Below, piece after piece: positions 45,600 through 53,830 of a stretch of DNA of 64,000 nt. The notes beneath the pieces were generated by a model. That model was not told the origin of the DNA. It saw nothing but the letters and a program-made list of their open reading frames with translations, and did not search any database. Numbering within the stretch: position 1 is the first letter of the stretch; each line of letters starts with the position of its first letter. The stretch comes from DASRHK01 sp963776465 (GTDB lineage: Bacteria; Pseudomonadota; Gammaproteobacteria; Nevskiales; Nevskiaceae): NCBI GenBank assembly GCA_963776465.1, contig CAVZMV010000002.1:186001-250000 (forward strand), in the 5' to 3' direction. Made by a program: the position numbers and the translations under genes.

Positions 45600-47713
45600 A
45601 GCGCATCGCGCTCTTCGCCATTGCCATCGCGCTTATCGCAGCGACGGCGGTCGCGTGGCGTGCCACGACGCCGTCGGCGATGCCCGGCTACGCGGCGGTG
45701 CGCGACGCTTACACGCCGTCGGAGGCTTATCTCCTCGACCGGCACGGCGAGGTGATCCAGGTGCAGCGCGAGGATTTCGCGGCGCGGCGGCTGCCGTGGG
45801 TGACGCTCGGCGAAATCTCGCCGGCGCTGGAAGCGGCGGTGCTGCAGGCCGAGGATCGGCGCTTCCGCGAGCACGCCGGCGTGGACCTGCGCGCGTTCGC
45901 GGCGGCAGCGCGGCACGCGGCCGATCGCGGCGCGTCGACCATCACCATGCAGCTGGCCTCGCTGCTCGATCCGAGCCTCGCGCCGAAGCACGGACGGCGA
46001 ACGCTGCTGCAGAAAGCGCGACAGGTACGCGCGGCGTGGGCGCTCGAGTCCAGCTGGAGCAAGGATCAGATCCTCGAGGCGTACCTCAACCTCGTCAGCT
46101 TCCGCGGCGAGCTTGCGGGCGTCCGCACTGCCACGCACGCGCTGCTGGGCAAGGCGCCATCCGGCCTCACGCGCGACGAATCCTTCGTGCTCGCGGCGCT
46201 GCTGCCCGCGCCGGGCGCAGACACTTCGCGCGTCGCCGCGCGCGCGTGCACGCTGCGTCGCGCGCTAGAGCCGGATGCGGCGTGCGCCCCGCTGCAAGCG
46301 CTCGCAGTCGCGATGCTGGACGGACCGCGTCCCATCGAGCCGGAGGCGAATCTCGCGCCGCACCTGGCGCGGCGATTGCTGAACCGCGCGGGCGAGCGCC
46401 GGCGCTCGACGCTGGACGCGTCGATCCAGAAGCTCGCGATCGACACGCTGACACAGCAGGTGATGGGGCTTGCCGATCGCAACGTGCGCGACGCGGCGGC
46501 CGTCGTCGTCGACAACGTCAGCGGCGACGTGCTGGCGTACGTCGGCTCCGTCGACCTGGACTCGCGTGCGCCGCTGGTCGACGGCGCGCGGGCGACGCGC
46601 CAGGCAGGCTCGACGCTCAAGCCCTTTCTCTACGCGCTGGCGATCCAGAAGCGCTACATGACCGCAGCGACGCTGCTCGACGACGCGCCGGTGCGGCTGC
46701 AGACCGGCAGCGGTCTCTACGTGCCGCAGGATTACGATCGCGATTTCCGCGGGCTGGTCAGCGTGCGTTCCGCGCTCGCCGGCTCGCTCAACGTGCCCGC
46801 CGTGCGCACGCTGGTGCTGGTCGGCGGCGACCCGTTCCTGGACCTGCTGCACGCGCTGGGCTACGACAGCATGACCGAGCCGGCCGAGCACTACGGCTAT
46901 TCGCTTGCGCTCGGCTCCGCCGACGTCAGCCTGCTCGAGCAGGTCAACGCCTTCCGCACGCTGGCCAACGCCGGCGAGTGGTCGGCGCTGCGGTTCGCCG
47001 ACGCCGATCCACCGCCATCGCCGCGCCGCGTGCTGCCCGCGGACGCTGCCTACATCGTCGGCGACATCCTCTCCGACCGCGGCGGCCGCGCCGTGACCTT
47101 TGGCCTGGGCAACGTGCTCGGCACGCCGTTCTGGAGCGCGGTGAAGACCGGCACCAGCAAGTTCATGCGCGACAACTGGTGCATCGGCTACTCCACGCGC
47201 TACACCGTCGGCGTCTGGGTCGGCAATTTCGACGGCGAGCCGATGCGCGACGTCTCCGGCGTCGCCGGCGCCGCGCCGGCGTGGCTGGAGATCATGATGC
47301 GGCTGCACGAAGGCGTCGCCGTGCCGCCGCCATCGCGGCCGGACAGCGTGCGCGCGATCGGCGTCACTTTCGCCGACGGCCTCGAGCCTCCCCGCCGGGA
47401 GCTATTCCTGGACGGCACCGAGCTCGCCACGATTTCGCCTGCGCCGGCGCAGAGCCTCAAGCCGCGCCTGCAATCGCCGCCCGGCGGCACCGTCATCGCG
47501 CTGGATCCGGACATCCCCGCGGATCGTCAGCAGGTACTGTTCCGCTCCGAGCCGCGCGACGGACGGCTGCGCTACGAGCTCGACGGCGCCATGCTCGCCT
47601 CCGCCAGTGGCGAGTTCTTCTGGTCGCCGGAGCCCGGCGCGCACCGCTTGCGGCTGGTCGATCGCAGCGGCGCCTCGCTCGACGAGGTGACGTTCAGCGT
47701 CCGCCGGCCCTGA
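45596..47713 (+). CDS. pbpC: Penicillin-binding protein 1C
   Basis: 705 residues from GTG 45596, overlapping the macroglobulin stop. A membrane anchor lies at 1-22. The glycosyltransferase domain shows AEDRRFREHAGVDLRA and GASTITMQLASLLDPSL; the transpeptidase shows Ser339-x-x-Lys in AGSTLKPF, SLN and Lys517-Thr-Gly-Thr in SAVKTGTSKF. The C-terminal biPBP_C domain covers about 600-705. It polymerises and cross-links peptidoglycan. Coexpression with alpha-2-macroglobulin is conserved in many bacteria and suggests a repair role after envelope damage. Confidence 0.92.
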   Translation: MKRIALFAIAIALIAATAVAWRATTPSAMPGYAAVRDAYTPSEAYLLDRHGEVIQVQREDFAARRLPWVTLGEISPALEAAVLQAEDRRFREHAGVDLRAFAAAARHAADRGASTITMQLASLLDPSLAPKHGRRTLLQKARQVRAAWALESSWSKDQILEAYLNLVSFRGELAGVRTATHALLGKAPSGLTRDESFVLAALLPAPGADTSRVAARACTLRRALEPDAACAPLQALAVAMLDGPRPIEPEANLAPHLARRLLNRAGERRRSTLDASIQKLAIDTLTQQVMGLADRNVRDAAAVVVDNVSGDVLAYVGSVDLDSRAPLVDGARATRQAGSTLKPFLYALAIQKRYMTAATLLDDAPVRLQTGSGLYVPQDYDRDFRGLVSVRSALAGSLNVPAVRTLVLVGGDPFLDLLHALGYDSMTEPAEHYGYSLALGSADVSLLEQVNAFRTLANAGEWSALRFADADPPPSPRRVLPADAAYIVGDILSDRGGRAVTFGLGNVLGTPFWSAVKTGTSKFMRDNWCIGYSTRYTVGVWVGNFDGEPMRDVSGVAGAAPAWLEIMMRLHEGVAVPPPSRPDSVRAIGVTFADGLEPPRRELFLDGTELATISPAPAQSLKPRLQSPPGGTVIALDPDIPADRQQVLFRSEPRDGRLRYELDGAMLASASGEFFWSPEPGAHRLRLVDRSGASLDEVTFSVRRP

Positions 47714-47781
47714 AGCACCGCCGGGAACGAACCGCCCGCGTCTGCCGTCTACAAGTTCTTCAGCGCTGATGGAGACGCCAG

Positions 47782-48225
47782 ATGTCGACGACCGAGCTGA
47801 GCCGCGAGCAGGCCGAGATCAAGAAGCTGGTGGGCGCCTGGGCCGACGCGGTCCGCGTCAAGGACATCCGGGGCGCGATGCGCCATTACGCGCCGGACGT
47901 GCTCACCTACGACGTCGTCACCCAGCTGCGCGCGACCGGCGTCGACGCCGTCACGCGCCGCACCACCGAATGGTTCGCCTCGTTCGACGGGCCGATCGGC
48001 TACGAGGTGCGTGACTTCGCCGCCACCGCCGGCGAGGACGTCGCCTTCGCCACCAGCGTCAACCGCGTGGTCGGGACGCTCAAGGACGGCACCGACGTCG
48101 ACATGTGGGTGCGCGCCACCATCTGCTTTGCGCGGCGCGACGGCGAGTGGCTGGTGACGCACCAGCACATCTCGGTGCCGTTCGATCCGGAGACCAGCCA
48201 GGCCTCGCTCGACGCGAAGCCGTAG
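47782..48225 (+). CDS. NTF2-like (SnoaL/DUF4440-type) protein
   Basis: 147 residues forming a single NTF2-like cone: EQAEIKKLVGAWADAVRVKD, MRHYAPDVLTYDV, AFATSVNRVVGTLKDGT and FARRDGEWLVTHQHISVPFD. Members are small ligand-binding or isomerase-type proteins often annotated as SgcJ/EcaC oxidoreductases. No operon partner or catalytic residue is decisive. A good start at ATG 47782 follows AGACGCCAG. Confidence 0.75.
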   Translation: MSTTELSREQAEIKKLVGAWADAVRVKDIRGAMRHYAPDVLTYDVVTQLRATGVDAVTRRTTEWFASFDGPIGYEVRDFAATAGEDVAFATSVNRVVGTLKDGTDVDMWVRATICFARRDGEWLVTHQHISVPFDPETSQASLDAKP

Positions 48226-48256
48226 GTCGGCACCGCGGCGCGCATGGCGCGCCCTA

Positions 48257-49990
48257 CTATCGCGATGCGGCGATCGACAGCTGCTGCAGCACGTCCTCGG
48301 TGATCGCGGGGACGCGCGGCTCGATGCCGTCCACGATCTGCTGCAGCACCTGCGCGTAAGTGGCCGCGCGCGCCTGCGCGATCTTGGATTCCCGCAGCGG
48401 CAGGGCGAAGGCCAGGCGCGGCAGCCGCGTGTCCTTGACGAAGGCGGCGACCCGCTGGCGCTGGCTGACGAAGCCGCCGCCGACCACCACCAGCGCGCCG
48501 ACGGCGCCGATCAGCATGCCGATCGGTCCGGTGGTGCCCAACAGGTGCGCGACGATGGCGACGCCGATGGTCTTGCCGAGTCCGCCGCTCAAGCCCGCGA
48601 CGACCGCGGTGACCGCACCGGTGACCGACGCGCCGATGACGTCGGCGAAATCGTTGGCGACGTCGGCCGGCAGCATCTGGCCGAGCAGGCTCGCGCCGGT
48701 GGCGTCGCCCAGCGGCTCGGGCAGGCTCGTGAGCTCGCGGCCCATCAGCGCGTGGATGTCGGCGCTGACGGCGCGCTGGAACGCCTGCCGCTCCGCGTCG
48801 ACGCGCGTGGCCAGCTGCGGCGCGAAGGTTTCGGCCGCCTGCGCCAGGGTCTCCTCGAGCTCCTTGATGCGGCCGCCGTTCTGACGGAACGAGGCGAGCG
48901 TCGGCGCGACCACGCCGTCGAAGAAGTCGCTGCGCACGAAGCCGGCGACCGCTTCGGCGAGCTCACCCGTGCGGATACGCAGCGACGCGGCGATGCCCTG
49001 GCGGATGCGCTCGATCTGCCCCTTGCGCGTGGAAGCGATGGTCTGCACCACGTACGGATCGCGCGCGTCCAGGCCGACTTCCTGCTGCGCGGCGGTCGCG
49101 CGTCGCGCAGACATCCATGCCAGCGCCGCGCGCGGGATCAGCACCACGATCGCGGCCATCACCGCGAGCTTGTGGATCCACGGCGCCGCGGGCGCGCCGC
49201 CGGCCGCGAGCAGCGGCTGCACCGACTCGGCGGTGAGCAGTTCTCCGTCGAGCAGCAGGCACGCCGGTCCGAGCACGACGTTGAGGATCGCGGCCACGGT
49301 GTGCGGGCTGCTGACGAACGTGCTCTGCCAGATTGCGTGATACGCCAGGAAGAGGCCGCGCAGGTACGTGCCGCCCAGCGCGCCGAAGACGAAGCCGATC
49401 GCGCCGAGGTGGAACAGGTGCTCGAGCCGCGCCACCAGCAGCGGGCCCAGCGCGCGCCACTGCAGCTCCCAGTGCAGCGCCGCGATCTGCGGCACGCCGC
49501 GGATCGCGCCGCGCTCCTGCTCGAAGCGCGCGCGATACGCCATCCACTTCAGGTACGTCGCGCGCAGCAGACCCCGCGGCCAGCGATGCTCGCGCGGCGC
49601 GCGCAGCCGCATCCAGCCCGCGATGGCGTAGACGCCGAGGTTCCAGACGAGGAGCAGCGTCAGCGGATTGAACACGACCAGCACCACGCCGGACGGCCCC
49701 AGGAAATTGGAGAGCAGTCCGCCGGCCACCGCCGCGGCGAGGAGCGGCCAGCGCCACGATCGGTCGAAGAGCGTCGCCTGGGCCAGGCTCTGCAATGGCT
49801 TTGGCAGGACGCGGAACAGGTGATCGGCGCGCTTGCGCAGCAGCTCGCCGTCGTCGCGCGCGTTGATCGCCGCCAGCGCGGCGCGCGACATCTCCTCCGT
49901 GGCAAAGAAGGTGGGCTCGCGCTCCTCGACCGCCCGGACCATGAGCAGGCGCCGCAACTCCTCCTCTGAATACCTGCTGGTCAAGAACAA
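48257..49990 (-). CDS. DUF2868-like membrane protein
   Basis: 577 residues from TTG 49990; ATG 49942 is an alternative but leaves out a coding-looking ELRRLLMVRAVEE. Several membrane segments are visible (about 78-130, 200-225, 275-295 and 450-490). The early VRAVEERE block and the later paired helices resemble DUF2868, which often accompanies a DUF3482 GTPase; no such GTPase gene lies here. A coiled-coil-like stretch is near 350-390 (RIKELEETLAQAAETF). Function unknown. Confidence 0.6.
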   Translation of the reverse strand: MFLTSRYSEEELRRLLMVRAVEEREPTFFATEEMSRAALAAINARDDGELLRKRADHLFRVLPKPLQSLAQATLFDRSWRWPLLAAAVAGGLLSNFLGPSGVVLVVFNPLTLLLVWNLGVYAIAGWMRLRAPREHRWPRGLLRATYLKWMAYRARFEQERGAIRGVPQIAALHWELQWRALGPLLVARLEHLFHLGAIGFVFGALGGTYLRGLFLAYHAIWQSTFVSSPHTVAAILNVVLGPACLLLDGELLTAESVQPLLAAGGAPAAPWIHKLAVMAAIVVLIPRAALAWMSARRATAAQQEVGLDARDPYVVQTIASTRKGQIERIRQGIAASLRIRTGELAEAVAGFVRSDFFDGVVAPTLASFRQNGGRIKELEETLAQAAETFAPQLATRVDAERQAFQRAVSADIHALMGRELTSLPEPLGDATGASLLGQMLPADVANDFADVIGASVTGAVTAVVAGLSGGLGKTIGVAIVAHLLGTTGPIGMLIGAVGALVVVGGGFVSQRQRVAAFVKDTRLPRLAFALPLRESKIAQARAATYAQVLQQIVDGIEPRVPAITEDVLQQLSIAASR

Positions 49991-50122
49991 TCACCCGCGC
50001 GTGGTTGCCGTTGATTATGCGGGACGATTTCCCGCAGGTGCCGCCAGCGTACCGACGGGAGTGTTCCCCGGCGGCTACGGTTCGGACAGGTGCCCACTCT
50101 CAGTGGCGGCTCGGTAGCGAAC

Positions 50123-51304
50123 ATGAAAGGTCTTGCTGGTGCGGCGGTCTGGTCCCTCGCAGTGATCCTCGCGGGCGCGTCGCCCGCTACCGTGGCGGGG
50201 CCGCCGGCGAGCGTGCAGGTCATGCACCTGTTCGACGGCGCCGAGGGTGGCGCCAATCCGCGCGCGCGCCTGGTGTCGGGCGGCGACGGCAGCCTCTACG
50301 GCACCACGTTCGGCGGCGGCAGGGGCCAGGGCACGGTGTTCCGCCTCTCGCCCTCCGGCGCGGTCGAGACGGTGCACCAGTTCAGCGGCAACGACGGCGC
50401 GCAGCCGTCGGGCCGCCTGCTCGCCGAAGGCCTGCGCGGACGCTGGCGTGCGGACGGCGGCATGTTCGTCGGCGCCACCGAGCGCGGCGGCGAGCACGAC
50501 GCCGGCACCATCTTCGCGATCAGCCGTCGCGGCGTCATCAAGGTGCTGCACGCCTTCAACGGCCAGGACGGCCGAGCGCCCACCGGCGTGATCCAGGGCA
50601 GCGACGGCGCTTTCTACGGCACCACGCAGTCGGGCGGCGAGCACGACCGCGGCACCGTCTTCCGCATGGACAAGGACGGCGCGGTGACGACGCTGCACGC
50701 GTTCGACGGCACCGACGGCGCCTCGCCGCGCGCGGGCCTGGTGCGCGACGGCGCGGGCATCTTCTACGGCACCACCCAGTTCGGCGGCCCCTACAACGGC
50801 GGCACCGTCTTCCGCATCGACGAGGAAGGAACGCTGAGCGTGCTGCACGCCTTCACCTTCGGCGCCGACGGCGCCTTCCCGCTCGCGGCGCTGGTCCAGG
50901 GCACGGACGGCGAGCTCTACGGCACCACCTACCAGGGCGCGCGCGGCCACGGCACCGTGTTCCGCATCACGCGCGCCGGGGCCCTGACGACGCTGCACGC
51001 CTTCTTCCCCGGCGACGGCGAGGGCGGCCAGCCCTTCGGCTCGCTGGTTCCCGACAGCGACCAGTCGCTGTACGGAACGACAGAGAGCGGCGGCACCGGC
51101 GGTCACGGCACCGTGTTCCGCATCACCACCGCCGGAGAGCTGACGACGCTGCATTCGTTCAGCGGCGAGGACGGCAGCCATCCGCAATCGGGCCTGGCCT
51201 GGGGCAAGGGTCACACGCTGTATGGCACTACCGCGGGCGGCGGCGTTACCGACAACGGCGTCATCTTCAAGCTCCGGCCCCCCAACTTGCGCGCACCGCG
51301 CTAG
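50123..51304 (+). CDS. Secreted GloVer-type tandem-repeat protein
   Basis: 393 residues from ATG 50123. The signal peptide is MKGLAGAAVWSLAVILAGASPATVAG. About seven repeats of roughly 50 residues follow, each with DGxLYGTTxxGG, GTVFRI and LTTLHAF cores (for example GGHGTVFRITTAGELTTLHS), the pattern called choice-of-anchor GloVer repeats. They probably fold as a beta-propeller-like array. There is no anchor domain at the end, so it may be free in the periplasm or exported. Function unknown. Confidence 0.8.
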   Translation: MKGLAGAAVWSLAVILAGASPATVAGPPASVQVMHLFDGAEGGANPRARLVSGGDGSLYGTTFGGGRGQGTVFRLSPSGAVETVHQFSGNDGAQPSGRLLAEGLRGRWRADGGMFVGATERGGEHDAGTIFAISRRGVIKVLHAFNGQDGRAPTGVIQGSDGAFYGTTQSGGEHDRGTVFRMDKDGAVTTLHAFDGTDGASPRAGLVRDGAGIFYGTTQFGGPYNGGTVFRIDEEGTLSVLHAFTFGADGAFPLAALVQGTDGELYGTTYQGARGHGTVFRITRAGALTTLHAFFPGDGEGGQPFGSLVPDSDQSLYGTTESGGTGGHGTVFRITTAGELTTLHSFSGEDGSHPQSGLAWGKGHTLYGTTAGGGVTDNGVIFKLRPPNLRAPR

Positions 51305-51358
51305 CGGCGGATCGGGGATGATGGTCGTGCTGCACCGGACACGACCAAGGGAGATCGC

Positions 51359-51601
51359 GTGGCAAAGCTCACCAAACCGCAACGCGCGGTGATGAATTAC
51401 CTGAACAAGGGCTGGAAGGCCTATGTCAGCTACGGCAACACGGTGGAGGTCAACGGCAAGCGCCTCTGCACCACCGACACGATGGCGGCGCTGGAGCGCG
51501 CGGGCCTGGTCGCGCGCGAAGGCGTGGCGGCGTGGTCGGCGACAGAGGCGGGCCGCGCCTGGAGCGCGCTGACCGAGTCGGCCAAGCCCCCTTCGCAGTA
51601 G
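51359..51601 (+). CDS. Small hypothetical protein
   Basis: 80 residues from GTG 51359, with an AAGGGAG ribosome site. It is basic at the N terminus (MAKLTKPQRAVMNYLNKGWK), has YVSYGNTVEVNGKRL, then MAALERAGLVAREG, which resembles a small winged-helix wing and recognition helix. No family is recognised. It ends 11 bases before the glutaredoxin-like gene and may be cotranscribed. Confidence 0.6.
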   Translation: MAKLTKPQRAVMNYLNKGWKAYVSYGNTVEVNGKRLCTTDTMAALERAGLVAREGVAAWSATEAGRAWSALTESAKPPSQ

Positions 51602-51612
51602 ACTTGCGCCCC

Positions 51613-51981
51613 ATGCCGCGCCAGATCCTCGCCGAAAGCCAGATCCATCCCGCCGTCCGGGACGTCATCGCGCAGCTCAACCGCGACCTGGTCGAAGAGG
51701 TGATGCGCGCCGTCGACCAGCACGACATCGTCGTCGTCGGCATGGCGCAGAACCCGTCGCCCAAGAAGGCGCGCAAGCTGCTCGATTCCGCCGGCCTTGC
51801 GCATCACTACCTGGAATACGGCAGCTACTTCAACAACTGGCGCCGCCGCAACGCGCTGAAGATGTGGACCGGCTGGCCGACGTTCCCGATGATCTTCGTC
51901 AAGCGCACCTTCATCGGCGGCGCCGACGACCTGGCGCGCCTGCTGCAAAGCGGCGAGCTCAAGACGCTACTGGGAGCCTGA
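51613..51981 (+). CDS. Glutaredoxin-like protein without cysteine
   Basis: 122 residues. The fold is monothiol-glutaredoxin-like: VVVGMAQNPSPKKARKLLD at the active site, YLEYGSY, the cis-Pro loop in WTGWPTFPMIFVKRTFIGG and DDLARLLQSGELKTLL. The active-site Cys of glutaredoxins is replaced (NPSPKK) and the protein has no cysteine at all, so it cannot do thiol chemistry. A structural or iron-sulfur-related binding role is possible. A subfamily with this altered site exists in proteobacteria. Confidence 0.72.
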   Translation: MPRQILAESQIHPAVRDVIAQLNRDLVEEVMRAVDQHDIVVVGMAQNPSPKKARKLLDSAGLAHHYLEYGSYFNNWRRRNALKMWTGWPTFPMIFVKRTFIGGADDLARLLQSGELKTLLGA

Positions 51982-52001
51982 ACGGCTTCGGGGAGGAATC
52001 C

Positions 52002-52817
52002 ATGCCCCTGTACATCGACATCCACGAGCTCGGCAGCGTCACCGCCGACGACGTCGCCAAGGCGCACACCGCCGACATGCAGAAGCAGGCGGCGCACGGC
52101 GTGAACTACCTCAAGTACTGGGTGAACGAGAGCTGCGGCAAGGTCTTCTGCCTGGTCGACGCCCCGAATCCCGACGCTGCCGCGCGCGTGCACATGGAAG
52201 CGCATGGCCTGGCGCCCGGCCGCATCATCGAGGTGCAGCCCGAGGTCGCCGAGGGCTTCATCGGCGGCGGCGACGTCAACCCGGCGGGCGCCGTGACGCT
52301 GCCGGGCAGCAGCGCGCTGGACACGGCCATCCGCACGATCGTGTTCACCGACATCGTCGACTCGACCCTGATGATGGAGCAGATGGGCGACGCGGCGGCG
52401 ATGGAGTTCGTCAAGGCGCACGACGCCATCGTCCGCGCCGCGCTCGCGGCCACCGGCGGCCGCGAGGTCAAGCACACCGGCGACGGCATCATGGCCTCGT
52501 TCGTCTCCGCGGCCAGCGCGGTGCGCTGCGCCATGCGCGTCCAGCGCGAGATCGAGGCCTCCAGGATCGCCGACGCGGCGGTCCGGCTGCGGATCGGCGC
52601 CGCCGCCGGCGAGCCGGTCGAGCACCAGGGCGATTTCTTCGGCTCCACCGTGAACCTGGCCGCGCGGCTGTGCGCCAAGGCCGAGCCCGCGCAGATCCTG
52701 GTGTCCACCGCGGTGGTGGAGCTGTGCCACGGCAAGGGCTTGCAGTTCCGGGACCTGGGCGACTTGAGCCTCAAGGGTTTCGACCATCCGGTGCGGGCCC
52801 ACGCGGCTGTTCCCTAA
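52002..52817 (+). CDS. DUF4242 domain fused to a class III adenylate/guanylate cyclase
   Basis: 271 residues from ATG 52002 (GGAGG site). Residues 1-90 match DUF4242 (YIDIHELGSVTADDVAKAH, YLKYWVNESCGKVFCLVDAP, PNPDAAARVHMEAHGL). Residues 108-270 are a class III cyclase catalytic domain with metal Asp residues in TIVFTDIVDST and HTGDGIMASF, and VEHQGDFFGSTVNLAARL. It lacks membrane segments. The N-terminal domain may sense a metal or small ligand and control cyclic-nucleotide synthesis. No receptor gene is adjacent. Confidence 0.83.
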   Translation: MPLYIDIHELGSVTADDVAKAHTADMQKQAAHGVNYLKYWVNESCGKVFCLVDAPNPDAAARVHMEAHGLAPGRIIEVQPEVAEGFIGGGDVNPAGAVTLPGSSALDTAIRTIVFTDIVDSTLMMEQMGDAAAMEFVKAHDAIVRAALAATGGREVKHTGDGIMASFVSAASAVRCAMRVQREIEASRIADAAVRLRIGAAAGEPVEHQGDFFGSTVNLAARLCAKAEPAQILVSTAVVELCHGKGLQFRDLGDLSLKGFDHPVRAHAAVP

Positions 52818-52882
52818 AGCACTGTCAACTTTTTCCCATTGCGCCGGCGACGCGGTTGCTCCACATTGAGGCCCCGCGACCG

Positions 52883-53452
52883 ATGCCGAGAGCCATGCGC
52901 AAAGTCCTGTTCTGCCTGATCCTGGCGTCGCCGTCGCTCGCGTCCGCGGGCGTCTACAAGTGCGACGTCAACGGCAAGGTCGCCTACCAGGACCGTCCTT
53001 GCGCCGGCGCCAAGTCGGACGAGAACCAGATCGAGATCCACGCCAACCGCCCGGTCAACACCGGCCCCGGTTCCGGCGTCGGCAACGCCGACTGGGTGGC
53101 CAAGATCGAGCTGGAGAACCGCAAGCGCGACATTTCCGCCAAGATGGCCGGCCTGGAGAAGCAGAACGCCGGCCTGCGCAAGGAGATGAGCGCGGAGCTG
53201 GAGAAGCTGCAGAACCGCAAGGTCTACGCGGCGAACAACCCCGGCACCACTGCCGTCGAAGGGATCGACGAGGAAATCAAGAGCGTCACCCTGCGTTACT
53301 CGGGCCTGATCCAGACCAACCAGGCCCAGATCGACACGATCAAGGCCGAGCTTGCCGTGGCCGAGGCCCCCGCGCCCGCCGTGCCACCGGCAGCGCCCGC
53401 CGCCACCGCGGCTCCCGCAGCGCCCATGCCTCCGCAGAGCGCCGCCCAGTAA
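52883..53452 (+). CDS. DUF4124 secreted protein with coiled coil
   Basis: 189 residues. Signal peptide (MRKVLFCLILASPSLASA; a Met four codons earlier is in frame). DUF4124 follows: GVYKCDVNGKVAYQDRPCAG. A helical, coiled-coil-prone middle (about 75-130, KIELENRKRDISAKMAGLEK) and an Ala/Pro-rich tail complete it. DUF4124 proteins are periplasmic and of unknown function. Confidence 0.78.
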   Translation: MPRAMRKVLFCLILASPSLASAGVYKCDVNGKVAYQDRPCAGAKSDENQIEIHANRPVNTGPGSGVGNADWVAKIELENRKRDISAKMAGLEKQNAGLRKEMSAELEKLQNRKVYAANNPGTTAVEGIDEEIKSVTLRYSGLIQTNQAQIDTIKAELAVAEAPAPAVPPAAPAATAAPAAPMPPQSAAQ

Positions 53453-53517
53453 CGCTTCCACGCCGTTGGCGCGCCAGCGTACGGAATTCGCGCCGGCCGG
53501 CCTTCAGACTCCTTCCG

Positions 53518-53823
53518 ATGTCGAACCGGAGTCTGCGAATGAAGGTGCCTGCTGCGTTTACCGTTCTCATGCTGATGGGCGCTGCCGGCGCCGCCTGCGC
53601 CGCCCACCAGCGGCCGCGTGAGCACACCTTCGCTGCGATCGAGGCGGCACCGCCGCAGGAGAGCCTGAGCTACCAGCGCAGCTGGCAGCCCGACGAGATC
53701 CAGGTGGGCGCGCCCGAAGGCGCGACTGCGAAATGCCGCGACGGCAAGTACAGCTTCGCGCTGGAGCGCGGCGATGCTTGCCGGCAGCACCGCGGCGTCG
53801 AGGCATGGCTGCAGGCGTTGTAG
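53518..53823 (+). CDS. DUF3761-like secreted protein
   Basis: 101 residues; a second start at 53539 (MKVPAAFTV) gives a cleaner signal peptide. The C-terminal block GATAKCRDGKYSFALERGDACRQHRGV closely resembles the DUF3761 core with its two cysteines. Small exported protein of unknown role, tail to tail with the PQQ dehydrogenase gene. Confidence 0.6.
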   Translation: MSNRSLRMKVPAAFTVLMLMGAAGAACAAHQRPREHTFAAIEAAPPQESLSYQRSWQPDEIQVGAPEGATAKCRDGKYSFALERGDACRQHRGVEAWLQAL

Positions 53824-53830
53824 GCGCGCT

